Below, one piece after another: positions 7,500-15,975 of a DNA stretch of 28,123 nt. The DNA is from DAIRDK01 sp035403225 (GTDB lineage Bacteria; Bacteroidota; Bacteroidia; Bacteroidales; FEN-979), in contig DAONET010000031.1 in NCBI GenBank assembly GCA_035403225.1, forward strand, positions 1 through 28,123, given 5' to 3'. Both the position numbers and the translations under genes were made by a program. How positions within the stretch are numbered: position 1 is the first letter of the stretch; the number at the start of each line of letters is the position of its first letter. The notes under the pieces were generated by a model. That model did no database searches, was not told the DNA's origin, and saw only the letters and a list, made by a program, of their open reading frames with translations.

Positions 7500-7547
7500 G
7501 TGGAAAACGCACAGCGATCCGACACGATGGACGCTGTGTTGCGATTC
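7488..7547. repeat. Overlapping inverted repeats between convergent genes
   Basis: ATCGCTGTG (7490-7498) is perfectly complementary to CACAGCGAT (7510-7518). The core of that second arm also pairs with CGCTGTG (7532-7538), and the outer GAATCGC (7488-7494) pairs with GCGATTC (7541-7547). These pairings are mutually exclusive. No T tract follows. The element spans the stop codons of the PHP gene and the polyferredoxin gene, so it may act as a bidirectional 3' end. Confidence 0.5.
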
Positions 7548-7548
7548 C

Positions 7549-9108
7549 TCAGAAGGGGAAATCCTCTTCCTTTTTCTTCTCTGCCGGTTTAGCCGGCGCT
7601 TCTTTGAGTGGTTTTTCTGCGACCTGATGTACCGCGAGGGGTTCGACGATAATGGCCGGACCGGGATCAGCAGGACAAATATGCTCACAGGCACCGCAAC
7701 CGATACAGATTTTTTCGTTGACCTGCGGGATGGTCAGACCATCCAGGTAAGGAACCATTTCGATGGCTTTGGTAGGACAATGTTCCGAGCAGGCACCGCA
7801 ATCGGTTTGAAAACGCGGCACCACACACAGGTTTTTGGTGAATTTCGACAGCCCGATGCGGGTGACATGTTTTTGTTCCACGGTGAGCGTATGCAGCGCT
7901 TCCGTCGGACACACCTGGGAGCAAGCGACACAATCGTAATTGCAAAACCCTGATTTAAAATCCATCCGTGGCAGGAAAAGACCATCGAACCCAAATTCGA
8001 AAAAAGAAGGCTGTAATACTTTCGTCGGGCAGGCGGTCACACACAGATGGCAAGCGGTACAGGCTGTTGTGAACTGCTGCAGACTCAGCGATCCCGGAGG
8101 GGTAGCGGGAACCGGCCGGCGGGGTTTGCCTTCCGCTTTTCCCTGTGCCCATACATGGTTGGCAACCAGCACGCCTGCCAGCGTCGTGAGGCCGGCCGTT
8201 GTCTGCTTCATGAACTTCCGCCTCGAAGGATCCGTTTCCGGGTGATGCGGCTTTTTCCAGGCAAACGAATAGGAGATGCTGTTGCTCCGGCAGGCCCGCA
8301 GGCAGTTGTAACACGCCACGCACCTCGAAAAATCGAGCTCTTTTGATTTCTGATCAATGCATCCGGCCTTGCATTTCCCGGCACATAACCCACACGAGCT
8401 GCATTGATCGTGGTCGATACGGATCCGGAAAAGAGAAAAACGCGAAAGAAGGCCCAGGAACGTCCCGACCGGACAGATGGCGTTGCAGTACCACCGGCCT
8501 TTGAAAAGTGCCAGAAACACGATCGCTGCAAAGATAACGGCCGCATAGATCAGCGCCGGGGTAGAGAATATTTCCGTATCGATCGGGTAGAGGGAATAGT
8601 TGTTGAACTGTTTCAGGATCCACACCACGAGGTTGTTCGCATAGCCGACAGCCGGGCGGAACAGGTCGGAGAAAATTTTTCCCGCGAAGCTGTATGGGTC
8701 TAACAGGTTGAGGACAAAAAGACTGCCAAAGAAAACCGGGATCACGGTCAACGCCAGTAAGCAGTATTGCACCCACCGTTGGGGTTTCATGAAATGAAAC
8801 CGTTTCTTCCCTTTGATCCCTGAGCGGACCCGGATAACCAGGTCCTGTAACGTCCCCAGCGGACAGAAGAAGGAACAATAGACCCTTCCGAAAAGCAATG
8901 TAAGCAGGAGAATGAATATACACCCGAGAGAAGCCGCCGTGACAAAATGAAACAACGTGATGGCGGAAGGGATGAACTGGAACAAAAGAATGAGCCGGGT
9001 GAGTTCATGGGTCAGCTTTCCGGAGAGACCGATGAAAAGCCATAAGATCAGAAAAAAAGAAACCAGCGAGACAACAACACGAAGTGGTTTCAGGGCAGAT
9101 TGTCGCAT
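7549..9108 (-). CDS. NapH/NapG-like membrane polyferredoxin with internal Tat motif
   Basis: A 519-residue iron-sulfur membrane protein likely to pass electrons between the quinone pool or cytoplasm and the cell surface; the partner is unknown. The N-terminal 230 residues hold about five membrane helices with two NapH-type CxxxCP motifs (CSFFCP near 78, CNAICP near 208). Two cytoplasmic-type cysteine clusters follow (about 236-250 and 263-273). Next comes a twin-arginine motif, SRRKFMKQ (from about 295), with a hydrophobic stretch ending VWA. A NapG/MauM-like domain with four more cysteine clusters (about 350-360, 389-400, 437-444, 468-478) completes the protein, with a charged Lys/Pro-rich tail. 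I use the ATG at 9108, two bases past the TAA of the DUF362 gene, rather than the in-frame GTG at 9126. It is the second gene of a two-gene operon. Confidence 0.9.
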   Translation of the reverse strand: MRQSALKPLRVVVSLVSFFLILWLFIGLSGKLTHELTRLILLFQFIPSAITLFHFVTAASLGCIFILLLTLLFGRVYCSFFCPLGTLQDLVIRVRSGIKGKKRFHFMKPQRWVQYCLLALTVIPVFFGSLFVLNLLDPYSFAGKIFSDLFRPAVGYANNLVVWILKQFNNYSLYPIDTEIFSTPALIYAAVIFAAIVFLALFKGRWYCNAICPVGTFLGLLSRFSLFRIRIDHDQCSSCGLCAGKCKAGCIDQKSKELDFSRCVACYNCLRACRSNSISYSFAWKKPHHPETDPSRRKFMKQTTAGLTTLAGVLVANHVWAQGKAEGKPRRPVPATPPGSLSLQQFTTACTACHLCVTACPTKVLQPSFFEFGFDGLFLPRMDFKSGFCNYDCVACSQVCPTEALHTLTVEQKHVTRIGLSKFTKNLCVVPRFQTDCGACSEHCPTKAIEMVPYLDGLTIPQVNEKICIGCGACEHICPADPGPAIIVEPLAVHQVAEKPLKEAPAKPAEKKKEEDFPF

Positions 9109-9109
9109 G

Positions 9110-10045
9110 TTAAGGAAGTTTGACACGGTTAATGGAAAGTTTAGTCAGATCCATCACCCCGATTTTAGCCTGGTCAGCCATCCGCAGGTAGGGTAAGGTG
9201 CCCGGTTCTACGCCGAAAAGTTTGGCAGAGGCAGCATCGGCCGCTACCATGTCGCGCGAAAGGATCATGGAACCTTTAAGGTCCACATCTTCCACGGAAA
9301 CGCCGCGGGGCCCACGCCGCATCAACACCCGGTAAGCATCAACCACGTTAAGGTCGGGTTTACGCACCGGCGCGAAGTCAACAATACACTGGTGCAAATC
9401 GTTACGGTGCCAATACTGGCGATCCCACACCACCCCCATCAGGTTCTTCATCGAAGCGGTCACCTTCGTCGTGCTATGGTTTTTCAGAATGGGAACATTG
9501 ATGAAGACATCACTGCTAAGGATCAGTTCATGGACTTTGACATTTTTCAGTTTCTTGCCGTTTTTCACCTGCACCAGCTGGTAATTGGCTTCCGTGTTAC
9601 CCGGAACGATCTTACCGCCGCCATCCTTCACTGCCTTTTCGATGCCACTGTTTTTATAACATTTCGCCCAGTTATCACAAGTATTGTCGAACACGTACAC
9701 CGCTTTCGCTCCTGCTGCGAGGCAACGTTGGATGATGTGCCTGACCAGATCGGGATTGGTACAACCGGCTCTTTCAGGGGGCACATCCCAGCCGATATTA
9801 GGTTTGACCACCACCGTTTGCCCTCTTTTCACGAAGGCAGTGATGCCACCCAGGGATTCTATTCCCTTATCAAACATGACTGCGGGACTGTTTCCTTTTA
9901 CCGCTACCAGGTCGTACAGCGCAGGTGGTAACGGAGAAACAGAAGCCTCCGGAAAGGATTTTCCGGCAAATAAGTCACTTGTCTCTCCCAATGCCAGCGC
10001 AGCTCCAACGGCAAGGCTTTTTCTGAAAAAATCTCTCCGGTCCAT
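9110..10045 (-). CDS. DUF362-domain protein with Tat signal
   Basis: A 311-residue protein carrying a clear twin-arginine signal at its start, MDRRDFFRKSLAVGAALALG, so it is predicted to be exported folded, probably with a bound cofactor. The rest matches the DUF362 family, recognised from the conserved VVVKPNIGW segment, the pair of cysteine-containing loops (CTNPDLV, FDNTCDNWAKC) and ILKNHSTTKVTASMKNLMGV. The biochemical role of DUF362 is not established. It stands first in an operon with the polyferredoxin gene, which starts directly after its stop, so the two probably act in one extracytoplasmic redox process. The upstream 82 bases are shared with the divergent dnaG. I see no perfect promoter box there. 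Confidence 0.9.
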   Translation of the reverse strand: MDRRDFFRKSLAVGAALALGETSDLFAGKSFPEASVSPLPPALYDLVAVKGNSPAVMFDKGIESLGGITAFVKRGQTVVVKPNIGWDVPPERAGCTNPDLVRHIIQRCLAAGAKAVYVFDNTCDNWAKCYKNSGIEKAVKDGGGKIVPGNTEANYQLVQVKNGKKLKNVKVHELILSSDVFINVPILKNHSTTKVTASMKNLMGVVWDRQYWHRNDLHQCIVDFAPVRKPDLNVVDAYRVLMRRGPRGVSVEDVDLKGSMILSRDMVAADAASAKLFGVEPGTLPYLRMADQAKIGVMDLTKLSINRVKLP

Positions 10046-10127
10046 ATCAGAATGAATTTGACCATAAAAGTAATAAAAACGCGGATAGGGATTTTTAGTA
10101 CTTTAGCGGTCGAGTCGTATTAACCGT

Positions 10128-12080
10128 TTGATCAGCCACGAAACCATCGAGAATATTCTTGCTGCCACGAGGATCGAGGAGGTAGTAGGAGATTTTGTTT
10201 CCCTGAAACGCCGCGGGGTAAACCAGCTCGGGTTATGTCCTTTTCATAATGAAAAGACACCCTCGTTCACGGTATCGCCGGCGAAAGGGATCTATAAATG
10301 CTTCGGATGCGGCAAGGCAGGCAACGCGGTCAACTTCATCATGGAGCATGAGCACTTCACGTACCCGGAAGCGCTCCGTTACCTGGCCCGCAAATACAAC
10401 ATCGATATTGAAGAGGAGGAACAGACTCCCGAGATGAAGCAGGAGCTGAGCGAGAAGGAGAGTCTTTTCAACCTGAACCAGTTTGCTCAGCAATATTTTA
10501 CCCGGATACTTTTCGAGACCGAAGAAGGCAAGGCCGTGGGGCTCAGTTACTTCAGAGAACGCGGAATCCGCGATGACATCATTCGTAAGTTCCAACTCGG
10601 TTTCAATCCCGATCCCTGGGATGCGTTTTCACAACATGCCTCGAAGGAAGGCTACCAGCGCGAATTTCTGGTCAAGAGCGGGTTGTCGCTGGAGAAGGAA
10701 AACCGGTTGTACGACCGGTTTCATTCCCGGGTTATCTTCCCCATTCACAATGCTTCGGGGCGGGTGACCGGTTTCGGGGGACGTATTCTTACTTCGGATA
10801 AAAACAGGCCGAAATACGTCAATTCGCCCGAATCGGAGATCTACAACAAAAGCAAATCGCTTTATGGCATCTACTTCGCCCGTAACGCGATCATTTCCAA
10901 GGAAAATTGCCTCCTGGTAGAAGGATATATGGATGTCATCTCGCTTCACCAGGCCGGGATCGAGAACGTGGTCGCTTCATCCGGCACCTCGCTCACTCAC
11001 GAACAGGTCAGGCTGATCCAGCGATACAGCCCGAACATCACGATCCTGTATGACGGCGATCCCGCAGGGATCAAAGCCTCGATGCGGGGAATCGATATGA
11101 TTGTAGAAGAAGGGATGAACGTGAAGATCGTCCTTTTTCCCGAAGGTGATGATCCCGATTCGTTTGCCAGAAAACACCATCCGGCGGAAGTGGAAGAATT
11201 TATCCGGGCCAACTCGGTTAATTTTATCCTTTTCAAGACCAAACTCCTCATCGGGGAAACCAAAGGCGATCCCATTAAAAAGGCCGCCCTCATCAAAGAG
11301 ATCGTACAGACGATTTCCCTCATCCCCGATGGCATCACCCGCAGCCTGTACGTCAAGGAATGTTCGTCGATGATGGACGTCACCGAGCAGGTACTCTTCA
11401 ACGAGATCAACAAACTCCTGCGAAAACGCATCAACAAGGCGATCAGCGAACCCGGTAAGCCGGAGGAAGCCATCCCCGAAGAGACGGTATATCCGGCGCC
11501 GCCCCAGCCCGAACCCGACATGGACTCCGACGAATCACAGGAATCGGAGATCATTCGGTTGTTGCTGAAACACGGGGAAAAGATCATCACGGTCACTTCC
11601 CGGGAAGAAGACGGGACTGAGGAGCCTCGGGAAATTTCCGTGGCACGCTACCTCATCTATGATATCTTTTCCGATGATATCTTCTTTGATAATCCCAAAT
11701 ACCAGAAAGTATTTACCGAGTACCGCACCCTGGTCGAAAAAGGCATCGCAACAGGGCAGGAACATTTCCTCAATCACCCTGACCCGGATATCTCATCCAC
11801 GGCCATCCGGTTTATCATGGATCCGTACACACTGAGTCCCAACTGGGAAAAGAATAATATCCCGATCAAACTGGAAGAGACCCGGCTGGAACTGATCAAC
11901 ACCAAGGCCTTAATGACCTTTAAGGTGAAGAAACTGGACAAGCGGAAGCATCAGATCGCCCATCAATTAAAAGAGACGGAAGACATTGATCAGGCCCAGG
12001 CCCTGCAGCGCGAATACTTCGAACTGGATCAGCTCAGCAAGTACATTCATCACACACTGCTGGGCAGGGACGTGATCTGA
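10128..12080 (+). CDS. dnaG: DNA primase DnaG
   Basis: Synthesises RNA primers for replication. The protein is 650 residues. The N-terminal zinc-binding domain has Cys37, His40, Cys58 and Cys61 in CPFH...CFGCG. The catalytic core follows, with the Toprim segment at about 261-345 (EGYMD with Glu265, DGDPAG with Asp309 and Asp311). A long acidic linker (about 445-470, rich in Pro and Glu) leads into a C-terminal domain expected to bind the replicative helicase DnaB. The start is a TTG: MISHETIENIL aligns with the normal DnaG N-terminus, and no ATG lies between it and the zinc finger. It is transcribed alone, convergent with the DUF3857 gene 13 bases away. The usual companion rpoD is not adjacent. 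Confidence 0.97.
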   Translation: MISHETIENILAATRIEEVVGDFVSLKRRGVNQLGLCPFHNEKTPSFTVSPAKGIYKCFGCGKAGNAVNFIMEHEHFTYPEALRYLARKYNIDIEEEEQTPEMKQELSEKESLFNLNQFAQQYFTRILFETEEGKAVGLSYFRERGIRDDIIRKFQLGFNPDPWDAFSQHASKEGYQREFLVKSGLSLEKENRLYDRFHSRVIFPIHNASGRVTGFGGRILTSDKNRPKYVNSPESEIYNKSKSLYGIYFARNAIISKENCLLVEGYMDVISLHQAGIENVVASSGTSLTHEQVRLIQRYSPNITILYDGDPAGIKASMRGIDMIVEEGMNVKIVLFPEGDDPDSFARKHHPAEVEEFIRANSVNFILFKTKLLIGETKGDPIKKAALIKEIVQTISLIPDGITRSLYVKECSSMMDVTEQVLFNEINKLLRKRINKAISEPGKPEEAIPEETVYPAPPQPEPDMDSDESQESEIIRLLLKHGEKIITVTSREEDGTEEPREISVARYLIYDIFSDDIFFDNPKYQKVFTEYRTLVEKGIATGQEHFLNHPDPDISSTAIRFIMDPYTLSPNWEKNNIPIKLEETRLELINTKALMTFKVKKLDKRKHQIAHQLKETEDIDQAQALQREYFELDQLSKYIHHTLLGRDVI

Positions 12081-12093
12081 AAGGGTATTGCGG

Positions 12094-13929
12094 TTACTTC
12101 GCCAGGAAGATCACTTCCTGCAACCGCGGATCGTTCCAGTTATCCATCAACACTTTAAAAGCGCCGTAAACCGCTGGATCCATGGTCCGTTTCCGGATGG
12201 TGATTTCTTTTTTGATCACGATCTTTCCGGCTTCTTTCTTTAGTTCATATACGAAGGTACCGGCGGCGTTGGAGAGGCTGATCTCATCTTCCGGACTGAA
12301 CAACAAGAGGTTATCCGGCACTGAAAGGGTCAGGGACAGAGATTCGGAAACCGGGAATCCCACTTCAAACGGAGTATTCCGGTAAGAAGGAAGGCGTTTG
12401 ATGCCCCAGCTTTCAACCCCGTTGGTAAGAACGGGAAGCGTGAACCTCCGCAGCATCGTGTCTTTCTTCAGCGCATTCTCTTTTTTAAGCTGATAGGTGA
12501 ATTTTGCCACTTCCGGAGCCGCCTGCGAGAGTTTTGCTTCACCAAGGTCTTCCCCGTTGATTCCGCCCGAGAACCATTTTCTGGCCTTCTCATTGTCGCG
12601 TTTCAAGGTATATACTGGATTCACGGGACCGGCAAGCGAGGCGGTAAGTTCTCCGGTGAGGGTGTTCTGATCGTTGATAAAGAGGTTCCCCGAGAGAGAT
12701 ATAACCGCTTCCTGCATATCCGTGCGGGTTCCGGTCACAGTGCCGTCATCGTTGAGGGTCACGAACACTTTTCCCGGAAGGGAATGAGAGAGATCTTTGC
12801 TGTTGATGGAAGACACCGACAGCCACATGGGTTCGGCCCCGGGGATGACTGCTTTCACGATGATATCTTCGATGCCGTAGAGATCGGCTGTTTTCTCCTG
12901 GTATCTGGATGCATTCTGGACCGCTGCAGGCCAGGCGGGAATTCCTGCCTGACGGAGCAAAGCAGTGAGCAGGACCGCTTTTTCGGCTAAAGTTCCGTAG
13001 TTACCCATCCATACCTGCTCGGGGGTGCGGAGCCTGAATCCGGTGTACCTCAAAGGTATCCAATTGATGTTGAGTTCATTGACCACCTTTTCCTGAATTT
13101 TCAGGGCCAGGGACGATTTATCCTTCGTGTCAACAACCATTTTATCGATCATCTGTTTCATGTCGGCCGATACCGTGTATTTAAAGGCAGGTTGCGCGAT
13201 GAACGATGACCAGGCAGCAGTAGCATCGGTTCCGGTGGTGAATACCAGTCGCGGGCAGGTTTCATAACCACCCGGCTGATTTTCTTCGGGAGAGATCGCG
13301 GGGATATTTTTAAAGTTCCACGTGAAAACATTGAAATTTCCTTCGGTGGACTTTTTCGGTTCCGACTTGAAATTGAATAGATTATACGACAATTTCTGCT
13401 GTTCGGGAACCCGTATTCTGATGGTAAGTGACTTCACGGGTTCGTATTCGGAGATCATTTCGTTCCCCGATAAAGCGGGATAAAAACCTTTCTCGGAACG
13501 GATGGTGTAATCGAGGCTGATCACGGCATTCCGTTCGAGGGCTGTATGGGTAATGACCATCTCGCGTAACATGTTGAATTCCGGCGCATTGGAAGCAAAT
13601 CCGGGCAATACTTCGTTGAACGCGTTGGCTGGTCCTTTCACCTGTTTTCCATCGGCCATGGTGGTGACCGCCTTATTGATGGTTAATTTCTGATACTGAG
13701 GATTATATATTACGAATGTTTCTCCATAAAGGCTGTTGAATGACCGGTAGGTCAGCAGTTTTTGCTCCTTGGAAAAGTGATAGATCATGCTTCCGTCGGG
13801 GTTCAGGGTATATTCTTTCACCAGGGAAAGATAGACCGCATCACTGTTTTTTTCGTCCTGTGAAAAGGCCTGAGAGGTGATTAGAAGCGCCAGTATGGCC
13901 AGTGGACAGAATATCTTTTTCATCGACAT
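12094..13929 (-). CDS. DUF3857 protein with degenerate transglutaminase-like domain
   Basis: A 611-residue exported protein (signal peptide MSMKKIFCPLAILALLITSQAF, cleavage expected near residue 23). The N-terminal half resembles DUF3857. The middle resembles a transglutaminase core, and about 200 beta-rich residues follow. Aligning it by eye with the neighbouring protein, the catalytic triad is gone: the Cys position is Leu314 (YGTLAEKA against CGVCKDKA), the His position is Asp355 and the Asp position is Ser371. The spacing between the last two matches exactly (16 residues). It is therefore probably not an enzyme. Its ATG overlaps the stop of the upstream active paralogue by one base (TAATG), so the two should be made together. 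The function of this family pair is unknown. Confidence 0.88.
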   Translation of the reverse strand: MSMKKIFCPLAILALLITSQAFSQDEKNSDAVYLSLVKEYTLNPDGSMIYHFSKEQKLLTYRSFNSLYGETFVIYNPQYQKLTINKAVTTMADGKQVKGPANAFNEVLPGFASNAPEFNMLREMVITHTALERNAVISLDYTIRSEKGFYPALSGNEMISEYEPVKSLTIRIRVPEQQKLSYNLFNFKSEPKKSTEGNFNVFTWNFKNIPAISPEENQPGGYETCPRLVFTTGTDATAAWSSFIAQPAFKYTVSADMKQMIDKMVVDTKDKSSLALKIQEKVVNELNINWIPLRYTGFRLRTPEQVWMGNYGTLAEKAVLLTALLRQAGIPAWPAAVQNASRYQEKTADLYGIEDIIVKAVIPGAEPMWLSVSSINSKDLSHSLPGKVFVTLNDDGTVTGTRTDMQEAVISLSGNLFINDQNTLTGELTASLAGPVNPVYTLKRDNEKARKWFSGGINGEDLGEAKLSQAAPEVAKFTYQLKKENALKKDTMLRRFTLPVLTNGVESWGIKRLPSYRNTPFEVGFPVSESLSLTLSVPDNLLLFSPEDEISLSNAAGTFVYELKKEAGKIVIKKEITIRKRTMDPAVYGAFKVLMDNWNDPRLQEVIFLAK

Positions 13930-15911
13930 TACTTTTGAGTATTAGCGTTAGTATTTAAAGTTCCCAGAATAACAGGTTGTTCGGCGAACCGGTTTTGAGC
14001 TTCCACTGCCTGGCGGAATTCAGGCCAGTCGGCGGCCTCGTATAACCGTTTCCCATAAACGGCTTTCACGTTATATGCCAGCATGTTGCCGTTCAGGGTG
14101 TACCCTCCTTCAAAGGAAACGGCGGTGCCTTGGGTGACCGCTTTTTCGGGAATTCTGACGGGGCGGGCGTTACGGGGAAGTTCGATGGTTTCGGAAATCT
14201 CGACGAGATGAGAACACCTGTCGCGGAATGCATATTGGCGATCTTTCAACCCGGTATCGAAGGAGAGGTGTGATTGATAGTTTTTAAACACCTGAGCAGC
14301 TGTCACGGGAGTAAAGACCATCATTCCACCGGAAACAACAGCATCGCCGGGAATGACATAACTGATACTGATCCGGACCGGACCGGAAATATAATCGAAC
14401 GGATCGGAAAAACCGGTGGCTGTTACTTTTGCTTTCGGGTTGATCTTCATGATCTCTTTTTCCAGGTTGGCTTTCCACTGATCGGGTCGTGAATTACGAA
14501 GGAGCGATCTGACAGTGGCATCCGACTGGCCTTCGGCGGTGATCTCAACGGTTCCGGTCAGGGTGCCGTTTTCCGATAACCGGGCATGTCCGGAGATGCG
14601 GATGTAATGATTTTCAGGGGCAGAAAGAGGAGTAGTAGCCAGGTCAGCACCTTCGGGAACTCCCATCAGGTATTGCTGCTGTTGTTCTGCGCTGGACCAA
14701 AGTTCCCGGAGAAACGGCACCCAGGTGGGATCCAGCAGGTGATACTTCCCATCCCTTAGTTTGACCACGGTGACACAATGGTTGAATTGGTCAGCCGGGA
14801 TATAATCGATCCGTGACCCTGCCATGGTCATGGCAGGATATGATTTGAAACCGGCTGCACGAAGCATCGTGATCAGCATGCCGGCTTTGTCTTTGCATAC
14901 TCCACAACGATCGGCAAAGGTCATAGCGCCCTTGTGAAGAGTAAAGCCTTCACCATCTCCCATGGAGATGCCGGAATAGCGGATCTCATCGCCGCACCAG
15001 TGAGTGAGTCGTGATACCGAATCCATCTCATTGCGGGCGCCTTTCAGAATCTGATTTACTTTTGCTTTGATTTCAGGGGTGGATTCAAAGCTTCCGAAAT
15101 CTTCGTTCACGCTAAAGAACCAGGTTGATTTCACGTACCAGTCGGGACTTGTCGAAAGCAAAAGTTTCGGAGCGACATCGCTCATGGCAACCATCCGTGA
15201 TTCACTCTTCAGTGGCTTCAGCATTCTTCCGGTGAAGGTGTACACCGTTTTATCACCTTCGATCCAGCTGGAAGTCTGCACGGCGCCGTTATAAAACTGG
15301 TACTGCAGTCTTTTGGTGGCGGGAACTTTCACGCGGTAGACCTTTTCCACGATCGGGTTTGATCCGAAGAACTCCACGATATCGTAAAAATGTCCTTTCA
15401 TGGGCGGGATATATTTATCTTCTTCGTCCTGCTGTAGCAACGCGTAGGTAAATCCCTTCCGGAACATCACCACCTCCACGGCATCGCCGGGTTCCAAACG
15501 TCCGATCTCCACCATCTTCTCCCTGGCGCCCCAGTAAATAGCCCGGGCCGGAGCCGGGTAATCAAAAAGGTGAGAGAGGTCTTTTTCCATCACCGTACCA
15601 TCATTCCGGTGAATGATAACCTTGCGGATCTCAACATACGCAGACTGGGGGTCGTAGCCGAACTTCACGATGTTCAGGTTCATCGCCCCTCTGGCAGTCA
15701 ATGCTTTGGTTAGTGTGTGAACGGTCACGTACGTGAGGCCGGATTCCTGCATATCCACACTCATGCTGTCGAAAACAACCAGCTGGTCATCACCTGGAAA
15801 AGACGAAGCATCGCCGGCTTTCGCCAGGGCTTCTTTCACCGGGTCGGAAGCAAATGCCCCGGCCGCAGTAATAACGAACGACAATAGTAATATGATTACT
15901 CTTTTCATCAT
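13929..15911 (-). CDS. DUF3857 / transglutaminase-core protein, intact triad
   Basis: A 660-residue exported protein with a signal peptide ending near AFA (residues 19-21). A DUF3857 region spans about 45-240. A transglutaminase-like cysteine protease/acyltransferase core spans about 290-400, with the full triad Cys339 (CGVCKDKAG), His378 (FNHCVTVVKL) and Asp394 (LLDPTW). A beta-rich C-terminal part completes it. Such proteins are frequent in Bacteroidota envelopes; their substrates are not known. It is followed with a one-base overlap by a paralogue lacking the triad. Upstream, 64 bases separate it from the REC-PAS gene, so it may belong to the long nadA operon or have its own promoter; I could not find a perfect TAnnTTTG box in the gap. 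Confidence 0.9.
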   Translation of the reverse strand: MMKRVIILLLSFVITAAGAFASDPVKEALAKAGDASSFPGDDQLVVFDSMSVDMQESGLTYVTVHTLTKALTARGAMNLNIVKFGYDPQSAYVEIRKVIIHRNDGTVMEKDLSHLFDYPAPARAIYWGAREKMVEIGRLEPGDAVEVVMFRKGFTYALLQQDEEDKYIPPMKGHFYDIVEFFGSNPIVEKVYRVKVPATKRLQYQFYNGAVQTSSWIEGDKTVYTFTGRMLKPLKSESRMVAMSDVAPKLLLSTSPDWYVKSTWFFSVNEDFGSFESTPEIKAKVNQILKGARNEMDSVSRLTHWCGDEIRYSGISMGDGEGFTLHKGAMTFADRCGVCKDKAGMLITMLRAAGFKSYPAMTMAGSRIDYIPADQFNHCVTVVKLRDGKYHLLDPTWVPFLRELWSSAEQQQQYLMGVPEGADLATTPLSAPENHYIRISGHARLSENGTLTGTVEITAEGQSDATVRSLLRNSRPDQWKANLEKEIMKINPKAKVTATGFSDPFDYISGPVRISISYVIPGDAVVSGGMMVFTPVTAAQVFKNYQSHLSFDTGLKDRQYAFRDRCSHLVEISETIELPRNARPVRIPEKAVTQGTAVSFEGGYTLNGNMLAYNVKAVYGKRLYEAADWPEFRQAVEAQNRFAEQPVILGTLNTNANTQK

Positions 15912-15975
15912 TTTGTAGTATTACATAGTTAGATACATAATTATTCTTGTGAAAAACGGAAAATGTTACCAGCCA

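Noticed and set aside
6882..7694. 270-residue open frame on the minus strand across the PHP gene and the end of the polyferredoxin gene
   Set aside because: It overlaps two well-supported genes and has no domain features.
8354..8923. 189-residue alternative frame inside the polyferredoxin gene
   Set aside because: It conflicts with the CxxxCP and membrane-helix frame, and its composition is typical of a shadow frame.
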